Shown here piece after piece: positions 12,459-23,477 of a stretch of 64,000 nt of DNA (within the stretch, counting starts at the first letter, position 1; each line of letters opens with the position of its first letter). The notes beneath the pieces are model-generated. The model was given only the letters and a program-made list of their open reading frames with translations, did not search any database and was not told the DNA's origin. Source of the stretch: Apium graveolens (Eukaryota > Streptophyta > Magnoliopsida > Apiales > Apiaceae); NCBI RefSeq assembly GCF_009905375.1, contig NC_133647.1:134039263-134103262 (forward strand), in the 5' to 3' direction. The position numbers and the translations under genes are program-made.

Positions 12459-14508
12459 CTATTGGTTAGTTTTAAGGACCCAGACTTGCTTAGATCCTTT
12501 GGCCTTGTTAAGTTTGTTAGCATTTGCAGCGGATTTAGATTCAGAGTTTATGCTAACATGCTTTTTATCAGACTTTATATCAGACTTTGCATCAGAATTT
12601 ACACTAAAAGGAATTACACTAACTTTCGTTAAAGAAGGTTTTATTTCACAATAATCATAGTACAAACTATGATATTCCTTTACAAGTATAAATAGAATGC
12701 CATAAACTTCCACAGTGAAAACAAGGATTTGGTGGTTTAAACCTAACAGACTGACTCTTAACTCCTGATCTAGGAGGTAAAGAGTTTATATCTTTATTTT
12801 TCCTGCAAAAAGAAGCAAGATGGTTAGAGTTTCCACAATTATAGCATTTCTTTCTAGGAGCATTAGGAACAGGCATATAATTATTACTTTTATTCACACC
12901 TTCCTTTCCATTCCTATTTTTCCTAGCTTCCTTTATCTTGTTCATACTTTTAATCTCTTTCAGCTTATACTTAAGCTGCTTCTTTGTCATTAAGCCAATG
13001 TTTACTAAAGCTGGTTTATCCTTTTTTAATTTGTCAGAAGTTGACTTTTCTTTGAATTCTGTTTTAGAGTCTTTCATCTTTTCAGAATCAGACACAACAG
13101 TTTTTGCAACAAATTTAACAGAATTTACCTTTGGCTTAATTGGCAAAGTCCCTTTCTCACTTTTACCATCTTTATAACCTAACCCCTCTTTCCAGTTTCC
13201 ACTACTTAGAATATTCTGAGTTGCTTTGCCTGAGTTAGTCCAAGTCCTGATGATTTCTCTTTCTTTTTCTAATTCAGTCTTTAGATAATCATTATGTTTA
13301 AGCAAATCATTCTTAACATACACAGCATTATCTCTCTCTGTCTGAATAGTGTTCATCTTGACGAACTCTTCTTCAAGATAGCTATTTCTATTTTTGTACT
13401 TTAGATTTTCAGATTTTAATCTTTCATTCTCTAAAGTTTGATCTCTATAGCTAATATAAATGTTTTTCAGAAATAATCTCAACTTAGTAATATCTTCTAT
13501 ATCAAAAGCAAGAGTTGATAGAGGTGCCTCTAGTTTAGCAGCATCAGAATTGCTATCAGCATTTGCCATTAAGGCATAGTTGACCTCTTCTTCAGATTCT
13601 GAAGTGTCTGCCCAGTTTTTCTTCTTTGTGATAAGAGCCTGGCCTTTATCACCTTTTCTTTTCTTGCAATCATGAGAGATGTGGCCTCTTTCTCCATAAT
13701 TGCAGCATTTGACATTTGAGTTGTCTCCTCTTTCAGACTTTCCTCCTTTGCCTTCAGACTTTCTGAACCCTTTCTTGTTAGAAATTCCACCTTTCCTGGA
13801 AAACTTCTTACCCTCTCTGAATTTCTTGTAGGCTATCTTTGTGATACCGTTCACCATAAGAGCACATAGTTGTATCATCTCTGCATCAACATCCACTTCA
13901 GATAAATTTTCAGGTTTTGAATCATCATCATCGATATCTGATGACTCTGAATTAGACTGTATGATGAGAGCCTTTCCTTTTGGCTTCCTAGAGACAATTG
14001 GCTTTTCTTCAGCCTTTAAAGCAACTGTCTTAGACTTCCCTCCATGCCTCTTCTTTCTTTGCTCCATCTCAAGTTCATGAGTCTTGAGCATCCCATAGAT
14101 TTCATCAAGAGACATATAGCAAGTTCATAGTTGTCTCTTATTGTAGTAGCTTTCAAATCCCACTTTTCAGGAAAAGCTAGTAGGAATTTCAGATTTGAAT
14201 CTTCTGTATCATATTCCTTATCCACTAGTGACAGATCATTCAACAGCTTTGTGAATCTGTCATATGTCTCAGTTAGTGACTCGTCAGATTTTGAGTCAAA
14301 GTGCTCATACTCCTGTGTGAGTATTGTCTTCCTGTTCTTTTTGATGGCATTGGTTCCTTGACATCTCACTTCCAATGCATCCAAGATTTCTTTTGTAGTC
14401 TTGCATCCAATCACCCTGTTTGACATGACATTGTCAATTGCACTATGAAGCAAGTGTCTTACTTTTGCATCCTTGCCTAGTGAAGAGATGTCTTCAGACA
14501 AGTGTTTG
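12459..14508 (-). pseudogene. SIRE copy B gag
   Basis: The minus strand encodes a copia-type gag (UBN2/gag-polypeptide domain) with DALEVRCQG, FDSKSDESLTETYDRF and LAFPEKWD in the first ~140 residues. Frames overlap near 14016-14115, so one shift is present. A long basic region follows. There are three cysteine clusters: CCNYGERGHISHDC (13680-13730), an intact knuckle CYNCGNSNHLASFC (about 12805-12850) and FHCGSLWHSIYTC. One more frame change near 12690 and a TAG at 12459-12461 (CAG in copy A) precede the protease. The gag N-terminus is missing. Confidence 0.85.
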
Positions 14509-14802
14509 AGCTAGGTATCCAGGTTGAAATGGAATAGACTAGCAGATGATGTTTGGCTTGGTTGTCTTAATAGTTTGTAAAAAAGTTTAAACTTCAGTTG
14601 TAAGATAAATAAACTGGGATTTGGTACGTTTGTGTAATAAATAAGATTGTGGCTTGTGGACATACTTTAAACTACGTCGATCCATGGATTATGGTAAGTA
14701 GGGTCATTTCATATATATTATTATATTCATAATAGGTTTAAATATGGTGTGTATGTGTGTTATGGGCCCCAAACTTCTGACCCGGGTTTGGAGGGCGTTA
14801 TA
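14509..14802 (+). repeat. 3' end of a long Ty3/gypsy LTR
   Basis: This ~294-bp piece is about 94% identical to 29050-29342, the end of another gypsy LTR. It ends in a CCCGGG-containing segment and GGGCGTTATA, then a primer-binding site, so it is the right end of a 5' LTR whose left part is deleted. The left junction with SIRE copy B is near 14508. Confidence 0.8.
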
Positions 14803-14805
14803 GTT

Positions 14806-14817
14806 TGGTATCAGAGC
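14806..14817 (+). promoter_or_regulatory. Primer-binding site, initiator tRNA-Met
   Basis: TGGTATCAGAGC, complementary to the 3' end of initiator tRNA-Met, lies 3 bp after the LTR end. It fixes the orientation of this truncated element as plus. Confidence 0.85.
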
Positions 14818-16346
14818 TACGGTTTAAAGTCATTGCCACAAGTCTAGATTGTCGGGAAGGGGTAGAGGGTAAAGATTTGTATTAGGAAATAGAGAAATAG
14901 AACGTCAAGAAGTTGAATATGACTAAATATTAGGTTTTAGTATGATTCGTGCCGAGATTCGAGATTCTTATCTAGCAACGTGATTTTCAGATAGCAGCGA
15001 TGGCAGAATCCTTTATTTCGATATCATCTAATTACTCGGAGCCTTTCGTCGGAGGACCGTCGTCTAATACACGTCCTGCTTTTCTGCCGGTGTCAGCCAT
15101 AATACTTGTTGCGACGGATGCACCAATGCGAACTATTCTACCTCCAAGTGTGAGACCACCTATTCAAGGACCTCCACCTGCTGATTCTACCAAACATTCC
15201 GCTGCGGGTGCGTCTTAGGATTCTGTTAATCTCATTATAAATCAGATTTTCTCCTTCCCTATTTGTGAATTTTTCTCTCTAAATATTGTTTCTTTCCTCG
15301 GTGATTCTATCCGATGATTGGGGTAAACAATGCATATGCGTTAACTATTTGTCTATATGACAAAAGGGTCTGGTGGGACGCCATCGAATTATATGTTGTG
15401 AACTATGCGGTACTAAGACTAGCCATCTTACGTACTTGTATGGTTGCTCTCACTCATACCTACATCTTCTTCACTATTCCTTCTTATTCGATTTCCTTGA
15501 TTTTGAAATTTCATTTGGTATTCTATGATAATGAATTTCTTCAGTAATCTCTAGTATGAGGGTCTTCTTTTGGAGCGAGAAGCCCTATAGGGCATAAGTC
15601 CCGGTTCTACAACATATTATCAGGACTATGGATGTCGGTGGGAATGTGAAGGAATTTCGGAATGAGATTCAGGTGACCCGGAGAGTACTTGATACTAGAC
15701 GACGGAGATGATGTGACAACTGATATATGTATAATATTGTGCAATATGTAAGATCAGACTTTTTGTGGGAATATAAATAAACAAGACTTGCTGACTAATG
15801 GATACACCTATTGTACCTTTGCCTTCAATAAAATGTTTCGCGCTTGTACCACCAAACTTTGATATACACCAGTACCTTTCCTTTCCAGTATGGTCATCTA
15901 CTTTACTATACCTGTTTTATTTTATTGCACCAGTTATAAAACTCTTGTGATAACCTGTATTTTTCCCCTCACTATTTTTATTTTGTAAAGAAGCATGCAA
16001 TTTATTTAGTTCGACTATTGAAAATATTTTTAAAAAGAGATATTTCTGTTTTACAAAAATCTTTTCAGAAAAAGGGATTTGATTTATAGGCTAAATAAGT
16101 TGTTTGATTATGTCAAAAGCGGATTTCGATCTGTAAAAAAGGGGTATTAAGTGACGCCTCTTGACAATGCTCCCCCCGATCTGGGAATCATTTGATTATC
16201 GATTATTGATTTGAAATATTTAATTTAAAAGGAAGAATCTCTTTATAATATGATTATGTTTGTAACATAATATAATCCCTCTAAAATTAAATAATATCAA
16301 GTAGTAATTGACCAATGACACAACGGGCTTGTGTCGGCAGATCCAG
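14818..16346 (+). mobile_element. Leader and internal remnant of the truncated long-LTR gypsy element
   Basis: The sequence after the primer-binding site holds a short ORF from an ATG at 15000 to 15218 (72 aa, proline/serine-rich, no recognised domain) in the place where gag would start. The block 15335-15545 is clearly related to 39650-39835, inside the internal region of another long-LTR element, so both belong to one family. No RT, integrase or zinc knuckle could be found. The last ~300 bp before 16347 may instead be the 5' untranslated part of the Athila body to the right, because the solo LTR at 16347 interrupts that body. Confidence 0.5.
16342..16346. repeat. Target site duplication TCCAG, left
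   Basis: Matches 17775-17779 exactly and abuts the solo LTR terminus TGTTAG. Confidence 0.85.
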
Positions 16347-17380
16347 TGTTAGGGCGCAAACACTCGCTAATATTCACGCAAGTATATGCGTTCGCAAGTA
16401 ATATTGAATACTTTCTAGTTCGTTCCCACAGTGACTCAGACTAATTATATTCAATTAACACTCACTCACCAATGTATAATTACTTCTCAATGTCAAGACA
16501 ATAACACTTAAATTTGATTAACTAATTATTAACTACAATTAACTACGAGAATTAAGCACTTAATTGACACTTGAATTAACAATATTAAACACTCATGAGA
16601 TCACAACTTCATTACTACTTCCTTCAATAGTTATTGTTATTACCCTTAGCATGTAACATTGATGATATTAATCGAACAACACGAAACTGATAAAAGCCAA
16701 CTTTCATTGTACTAATACCATTCTACCAAGCATCCACAATTAAGATAGAAGTTGAATAGCCATCAATTATGTTGAGACCCTATATGTCTACAGAATTTGA
16801 CAACATAATGATTTAAGCACAAGTTATTCCTTATGATTACACAGGGCAAGTAAAACGGTTAGAGATACCCACTAATCATGCATACACATACATGAACCTA
16901 TGCTAGCATGGCAAGTTCTAAACCTCAAGATCCACCTTCGCTTCACAAGAGATTAACACCATATCTTATATGTTCGCGACGCACATAAGACGAATAAGCA
17001 CAACCAATAATAGATATCATACAATCATCACACACTAAGGTTTTAACAACTAACTAAAGAATTCCATAGTAAATCCATTACGACCCCATGATCACAATTA
17101 GCCCATGATTGAACTCATCGTCACCATGGGTTCATACGAAAACATGATAATAACACACGAGAATAATAACTAAAATTACTTATATTAAACCTGAGTACAT
17201 CACAAGAGTAAATAGGTTCAAAGTAAAGAAAACTAGCATCCAACATTATAATGAAATAAAGAATCACAAGAAAATATGCTTCCTCTTCGTTGCGATGTGC
17301 TAAAACGGTCTTCTTCCTTATCTCCTCGCTCCTTGATTAATACTACGATTCAACATTATGTGAAACGTCTCTGAAAACTA

Positions 17381-17388
17381 CTTATATA
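17381..17388 (-). promoter_or_regulatory. TATA box of antisense solo LTR
   Basis: TATATAAG on the minus strand, at the position of the TATA box in the other Athila LTRs. Transcription would run leftward, away from the gag at 17785. Confidence 0.55.
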
Positions 17389-17471
17389 GGAGTCCCACAA
17401 AACCCAGTTATCTCAGAAGTTCGAAGCTCAACAGAATTAGGAGTCTAAAAATAATAATTTAAATTTACATC

Positions 17472-17531
17472 CCTGAGCGGCCGCTCAGCAATCCTGCGTG
17501 GGCGCTCAGCAGAGCTGAGTGGGCGCTCAGA
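17472..17531 (-). promoter_or_regulatory. Phased GC-rich module in solo LTR
   Basis: Three units built on CGCCC or CGGCC cores lie 21 bp apart (cores at 17521, 17500 and 17479 on the plus strand). One is a perfect NotI-containing palindrome, CTGAGCGGCCGCTCAG. The module starts just after TTTTCCAGA and ends about 84 bp before TATATAAG on the minus strand. Confidence 0.6.
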
Positions 17532-17774
17532 CCCCTTCTGGAAAAAACTCTGTTTTTGCTCCCGTTCTTTGATGCATTCTTCTCCTATCTTCCCACATGC
17601 AATGCCAAACACATGCCAAGGCTTATTCTTGATGAAATCTCTCCACAAATGCAAGTAATACCCTGAAATGCACAAATACTAGAAAAACGCATCAAATACA
17701 CAAAATACTTGATTTCGAGACTTCAATTCAAGCCATTATAAGACGTTCTAAGTGGTATAAAATGTCACTTATCA

Positions 17775-17779
17775 TCCAG
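17775..17779. repeat. Target site duplication TCCAG, right
   Basis: Second copy of the duplication, immediately after the LTR terminus; pairs with 16342-16346. Confidence 0.85.
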
Positions 17780-17784
17780 CTCTT

Positions 17785-19737
17785 ATGGACTTTTCTCGGC
17801 CTAAAATTGAAGACATTCAGTCAAGCATCCTTCATCCGGCTATTCAGGCTAACACTTTTGAAATCAAGCCGGGAACTATTCAGATGGTGCAGAATTCTGT
17901 TTCTTTCGGAGGTGCTGCAACTGAAGACCCCAACATGCACATCAGGAATTTTGTCGAGATTTGTAGTACTTTCAAATATAATGGTGTGACTGATGAGGCT
18001 ATCAAGCTGAGGCTTTTCCCATTCTCTCTGAGGGATAAAGCTAAGGACTGGTTACATTCTGAACCAGCTGGGTCTATCACTACTTGGCAAGATCTTGCGC
18101 AAAAGTTTCTGGTAAAGTTCTATCCAATGGCAAAGACTGCAGCTATGAGGAGTGCTCTTACTCAGTTTGTGCAGCAACCAAGAGAATCTATGTGCGAAGC
18201 TTGGGAGCGCTACAAGGAGATGTTGAGAAAGTATCCACATCATGGTATGCCTGACTGGATGGTGATCACTGGTTTCTATAATGGTTTGGGGTCCCAATCT
18301 CGGCCCATGCTCGATGCAGCAGCTGGAGGCGCCTTGTGGGCCAAAAGCTATATTGAGGCTTATAATCTTATTGAAACTATGGATGCAAATGAGCATCAAA
18401 ACCCAACTCAAAGGATGATGCCTGGGAAGGTAGTAGGTATTCTGGAAGTTGATGCAGCTACAACTATTGTAGTGCAGCTCCAAGCGCTGTCTATGAAGGT
18501 CAATTCTTTAGCCACCTATGGAGTCAATCAGATAGCTATGGTCTGTGAGCTTTGTGCAGGTTCTCATGCTACGGATCAGTGTTCTCTTGTTAATGAATCT
18601 GTTCAGTATGTGAACAATTATCAGCGATCGTAGCAGCCTGTGCCATCCACTTATCATCCTAACAACAGAAATCATCCCAATTTCAGCTGAAGCAATACTC
18701 AGAATGCTATTCAGCAACCATATCAGCAAGGTGTAAGTAAACAGTTTAATCCACCTGGATTCCAGCAACCACAGCAGTATGCTCAAAGGCAATCATATCC
18801 TCAACAAGGAGGTGCTGCTCCACCTTCTAGTGCTGATTTCGAGGAACTCAAGCTTTTGTACAAAAGTCAGGTTGTTTCTATCAAGACCTTGGAAAATCAA
18901 ATCGGTCAAATAGCCAATGCAGTGCTCAATCGTCAACCTGGCACACTTCCCAGTGATACTGAAGTGCTAGGCAGGATGGAAGCTAAAGAGCAAGTCAAGG
19001 CTATTACCTTAAGGTCTGGAAAAGTTGCTGATGCTGAAAAAGCAAAAGACGGAGAAGCTGAAGTTAGTGATGAAGAAGAGAAGCAAAAGGAGAAAGCGGC
19101 GGAACCAAGGAAGACTACTGTTGAACACACTCTGCCTGAGGGTAATACAGGGGAGAAACAGCTCTATCCTCCACCACCTTTCCCTAAGAGATTGCAACAA
19201 CAAAAACTGGATAAGCAGTTCGGTAAGTTTCTAGAGGTCTTCAAGAAACTTCACATCAATATACCTTTCGCTGAGGCTCTGGAGCAAATGCCTAGTTATG
19301 CGAAATTCATGAAGAGTATTCTTTCAAGGAAGGTGAAACCGGATGACCTTGAGACCGTTGGTCTAATGGAAGAGTGCAGTGCTGTACTGTAACATAAATT
19401 ACCTCCAAAGCTTAAAGATCTAGGTAGCTTCACCATTCCTTGCACCATTGTCTTTTGATAATGCCTGTGCGATTTGGGAGAAAGCATCAATCTAATGCCG
19501 TTGTCTATCTTCAAAAAGTTGAATTTGCCTGATCCAAAGCCCACCTACATGTCTCTACAATTGGATGATCGTTCTATTACATATCCACAAGGCATAGTAG
19601 AGGATGTGTTAGTAAAGGTGGATAAGCTCTTCTTCCCTGCAGACTTTGTCATTTTGGATTTCGAGGAAGATAAGAAGATCCCCATAATCTTGGGAAGACC
19701 TTTCTTGGCTACAGGCTGTACCTTAATAGATATGTAG
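17785..19737 (+). pseudogene. Athila gag and protease region with in-frame stops
   Basis: An ATG at 17785 opens the classic Athila gag: LRLFPFSLRDKAKDWL, TTWQDLAQKFLVKFYP and a CELCAGSHATDQC zinc-knuckle-like cluster near residue 255. A glutamine-rich spacer and ITLRSGK follow (about 19003). The aspartic-protease region has [15 protein letters not shown], where the family usually has D-L-G-A-S, and [13 protein letters not shown]. In-frame stops occur at 18631, 18688, 19390, 19456, 19459 and 19735. The pair at 19456-19459 lies between two compensating one-base indels; otherwise the frame is maintained. Gag would build the particle and the protease would cleave the polyprotein. Confidence 0.92.
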
Positions 19738-19758
19738 AAAGGTGAACTTACTACGAGG

Positions 19759-22002
19759 GTGCAGGATCAGGATGTGACATTCAATGTATTCAAAGCGATG
19801 AAATTCCCTACAGAAGATGAGGAGTGCTTAAAGGTGGATTTGATTGATTCTGCGGTAACTTCAGAACTTGATCATATGCTAATGTCTGACGCATTAGAGA
19901 AATCCTTAGTGGGGGAGTTTGACAGTGATGATGAGGATGGAAATGAGCAACTACAATATTTAAATGCTTCTCCTTGGAGGCAAAAGCTAGACATGCCATT
20001 TGAATCTCTTGGTACTTCTGACCTCAAAAATGCTGAAGGAAAGCTCAAACCATCTATTGAGGAAGCACCTACTTTGGAGCTTAAACCATTGCCTGAACAC
20101 TTGAGGTATGCCTTTTTAGGTGATCCATCTACTTTACATGTTATTATTGCATCTAACCTTTCAGGTAGTGAGGACGACAAGCTCTTGAGGATTTTGAGAG
20201 AATTCAAATCGGCTATTGGATGGACTATAGAATATATCAAAGGGAGCAGCCCTTCGTATTGCATGCATAAAATTCTGCTAAAAGAAGGTAGTAAGCCAAC
20301 TGTTGAGCAACAGCGATGACTTAATCCTATCATGAAAGAAGTGGCGAAGAAAGAAATTCTGAAGTGGCTGGATGCAAGAATTATATATCCTATTTCTGAC
20401 AGTTCTTGGGTGAGCCCCGTGCAATGTGTACCTAAGAAAGGAGGTATTACTGTGGTAGCAAATGAGAAGAATGAGCTCATTCCCACTCGAACAGTCACAT
20501 GATGGAGGGTATGCATGGATTACAGAAAGTTGAACAAGGCCACGAGAAAGAATCACTTCCCTCTTCCATTTATTGATCAGATGCTTGACTGGTTGGCCGG
20601 TCATGAGTATTATTATCTTCTGGATGGCTATTCGGGGTATAATCAGATTTGCATTGCACCAGAGGATCAAGAAAAGACTACCTTCACTTGTCCATTTGGC
20701 ACGTTCACTTTTCACAGAGTTTCGTTTGGCTTATGTGGCGCACCTGCCACTTTTCAGAGATGTATGATGGCTATATTCTTTGATATGATTGGAAATAATG
20801 TCGAAGTGTTCATGGACGACTTCTCCGTCTTTGGACATTCGTATGATGAATGTTTGAATAATCTTCGTGCGGTGCTCAAAAGGTGTGTGGAAACTAATTT
20901 GGTGCTCAATTGGGAAAAATGTCACTTTATGGTGCGTGAAGGCATTATTCTTGGGCATAAGGTCTCTAGCAAGGGTCTTGAAGTGGACAAAGCCAAGGTG
21001 GGAGTCATTGAAATTCTTCCACCCCCTATTTCTGTGAAAGGAATCCGTAGTTTTCTTGGTCATGCGGGTTTTTATCGGCGTTTCATTAAGGATTTCTCGA
21101 AGATATCTAAGCCGTTGTGCAACTTGCTCGAGAAGGATGTGCATTTAAAATTTGATGATGAATGTTTGGCGGCATTCGAGACTCTCAAGAAGAGTTTGAT
21201 AACTGCACCAGTTATTACGGCACCTGATTGGACAAAGCCTTTTGAGATGATGTGTGATGCGAGTGATTATGCGGTGGGAGCAGTTTTTGGGAAGTGCAAG
21301 AATAATCTTTTTCATGTGGTCTACTATGCTAGTAAGACTCTAAATGGAGCTCAAATGAACTACACCACTACTGAGAAGGAGCTTTTGGCTATAGTCTTTG
21401 GTTTCGAAAAATTTCGATCTTATCTGCTTGGGATAAAGGTGACAGTATTCACTGATCATGAGGCCATTCGCTATTTGGTTTCCAAGAAGGATTTGAAGCC
21501 TAGACTTATTTGTTGGGTGCTCTTGCTACAGGAATTTGAGTTAGAGATCAAGGATCGAAAAGGTATTGAGAATCAAGTAGCTGACCATCTCTCTAGATTG
21601 GAGAATCTCGATTCTACTTCGCATGATAAGATATTGATCAACGAATCTTTTCCGGATGAGCAGTTGTTCGCAGTTCAGGAGGAAGAGCCATGGTTCGCAG
21701 ATATTGTGAACTATCTTGTCAGCAATATAATGCCTCCTAATATGAATACAGCTCAAAAGAAGAAGTTTTTGCATGAGGTGAAGTGGTGCATGTGGGATGA
21801 ACCGTATTTGTTTAGACAAGGAGCTGACCAGATCATCAGGAGATGGATCCCATTCTGTAAGACGGAGGGGATATTACGAGACTGCCACTCCATGGTTTAT
21901 GGTGGACATTATGGTGGTGAAAAGACAGCAGCTCGTATTCTACAAGCAGGTTTTTTCTGGCCTACTTTGTTTAAGGATGCACATCAGTTCATTTTAAGGT
22001 GA
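19759..22002 (+). pseudogene. Athila reverse transcriptase and RNase H
   Basis: The frame is the same as gag. RT motifs are [59 protein letters not shown] and the catalytic [10 protein letters not shown] (about 20805). RNase H shows [27 protein letters not shown] and [26 protein letters not shown] marks the RNase H-integrase connection, and [15 protein letters not shown] the integrase zinc-binding N-terminus. Stops occur at 20317 (likely CGA to TGA), 20500 and 22000. The catalytic residues are otherwise intact. Confidence 0.93.
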
Positions 22003-22974
22003 GATCGTTGCCAAAGAGTGGGGAATCTTATGAGGAAGGATGAGATGCCGTTAAATGTGATGCTTGAAGTCGAGGTCTTTGATGTTTGGGGAATCGATTT
22101 CATGGGACCATTTGTCTCGTCCTGTAATAATCAGTACATCTTGATGGCAGTCGATTATGTCTCAAAATGGGTAGAAGTCAAGGCTCTACCAACGAATGAT
22201 GCAAAGGTAGTGTTGAATTTTCTTCATAAGCAGATTTTCACAAGGTTTGGAACGCCACGAGTAATCATAAGTGATGAGGGGTCGCATTTCTGCAACTGTA
22301 AGTTCACTTCTATGGTGCAGCGCTATAATGTGAATCATCGTGTTGCTACTGCCTATCATCCGCAAACAAATGGTCAAGCGGAAGTGTCTAATAGAGAGAT
22401 CAAGCGCATTCTAGAGAAAGTTTTTTGTCCGTCAAGGAAGGATTGGTCTTTAAAGCTCGATGAAGCAGTTTGGGCTTATAGAACAGCATACAAGACTCCA
22501 CTTGGGATGTCCCTATTTCAACTTGTTTATGGTAAGGGATGTCATTTACCTATGGAGCTTGAGCATAAGGCTTATTGGGCGTTGAAGAAGTTGAACCTTG
22601 ACCTAGATGCAGCTGGGAAGAAGCGAATGCTTCAGTTAAATGAACTTGATGAATTTCGGCTCCAAGCGTACGAGAACAACAAAATGTACAAGGAAAAAGT
22701 GAAAAGGTGGCATGACAGGAAGCTATATCCTAAGTCATTTATGCCGGGGCAGCAAGTTCTTTTATTCAACTCTCGTCTCCGACTTTTTCCTGGAAAGTTG
22801 AAATCAAGGTGGTCTGGACCTTTTATTGTCAAAACTGTGTTTCCACATGGAGCGGTGGAGATTTTTGAGAATGATCTGGGCCAAGCATTCAAGGTTAATG
22901 GTCAGCGTTTGAAGCATTACTATGGGGACACGGCAAACCGGGAAGTGGTTAGTGCCGTTTTATTGTCAACTTGA
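22003..22974 (+). pseudogene. Athila integrase core and C-terminus
   Basis: Same frame as the preceding RT; the zinc region CxRC is cut by the stop at 22000-22002, and the core itself is open for 318 codons. Catalytic residues lie in [20 protein letters not shown] and [13 protein letters not shown]. Near the end, [17 protein letters not shown] is the conserved C-terminal DNA-binding region of gypsy integrases. The polyprotein stops normally at 22972-22974. It would insert Athila cDNA if expressed. Confidence 0.93.
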
Positions 22975-23131
22975 GCAAGGTACACTACGTCAAGCTAATG
23001 ACGTAAAAGAAGCGCTTCTTGGGAGGCAACCCGAGATTTGTTGTTATAGGAACCCTTAAAGGTCAGTAACCTATCCAAAAACACAAAAAAATCAGAAAAA
23101 AGGCAAAAAAAATATTTTTCCAGAGACCACC

Positions 23132-23209
23132 TGGGCGCCCGCTCAGCCTTGCTGGGCGGCCGCTCAGGATGTTGGGCGCCCGTTCAGCTCAGCTGGGCGG
23201 CCGCTCAGG
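23132..23209 (+). promoter_or_regulatory. Internal copy of the phased GC module
   Basis: Four 16-bp units start at 23132, 23153, 23173 and 23194 (spacing 21, 20, 21). They alternate CGCCC and CGGCC cores, and are preceded by TTTTCCAGA at about 23116. Spacing, order and prefix are the same as in the element's own LTR (26100, 26121, 26141, 26162), so this looks like a duplicated LTR segment. Promoter function for the downstream ORF is inferred. Confidence 0.6.
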
Positions 23210-23372
23210 ACCTGTCTGCCTGAAAAAAAATTAAGCCTAATAAAAATCCAAAAAAATCAGAAAACACCAAAAATAAAAACACAACCCACTACCCACGAAT
23301 CCTTTTCCTATAAACCCATGTTTGTAACCCTCAACCCCACTCCTAATCAAATTTTAACTCTAATCTCTACCC

Positions 23373-23380
23373 TATATATA
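23373..23380 (+). promoter_or_regulatory. Candidate TATA box before Athila third ORF
   Basis: TATATATA lies 98 bp before the ATG at 23478 and about 164 bp after the internal GC module. AT-rich context makes chance occurrence possible. Confidence 0.4.
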
Positions 23381-23477
23381 CATACAACTATTCCATATAC
23401 TCCCCCATACACTTTCAACCTTAAAACTCTCTCCCATATTCAAAAACACAAATATTAAATACTTTTTCTCAGTTTCA

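Larger units (their letters stand above)
10630..14508 (-). mobile_element. SIRE-like copia retrotransposon, copy B (truncated both ends)
   Basis: The minus strand carries gag, protease, integrase and the start of the integrase-RT linker of the same family as copy A, at roughly 90% nucleotide identity by eye. Homology stops at 10630, where copy A's LTR ends, and at about 14508, where a gypsy LTR begins. RT, RNase H, third ORF and both LTRs are absent from this piece. The left break is probably the insertion site of copy A; the right break is a separate rearrangement. Confidence 0.85.
16347..17774 (-). repeat. Antisense solo Athila-type LTR
   Basis: The reverse complement starts TGATAAGTG and ends GCGCCCTAACA, matching the LTR at 25856-27311 throughout at roughly 88% identity by eye. 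It is flanked by perfect 5-bp direct repeats TCCAG at 16342-16346 and 17775-17779, and contains no internal domain, so it is a solo LTR left by LTR-LTR recombination. It sits 10 bp upstream of the gag ATG of another Athila in the opposite orientation. It carries a three-unit GC module (17472-17531) and a TATA box (17381-17388, minus). Confidence 0.88.
22975..23477 (+). other. Inter-ORF region with promoter-like features
   Basis: Non-coding spacer between integrase and the third ORF. It holds a four-unit GC module (23132-23209), an AT/C-rich stretch, a TATATATA box (23373-23380) and an A/C-rich leader to the ATG at 23478. The arrangement repeats that of the LTR upstream region (TTTTCCAGA, GC units, TATA). 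Confidence 0.6.

Noticed and set aside
14806..14817. tRNA gene near the TGGTATCAGAGC motif
   Set aside because: Only the 12-base complement of the tRNA 3' end is present, as expected for a primer-binding site. No cloverleaf around it.
15000..15218. 72-codon ORF as a real gag gene
   Set aside because: Position fits, but no gag motif and no continuation in any frame; left as part of the leader description.
17880..20715. Several minus-strand ORFs of 65-214 codons
   Set aside because: Shadows of the Athila gag-pol on the opposite strand.
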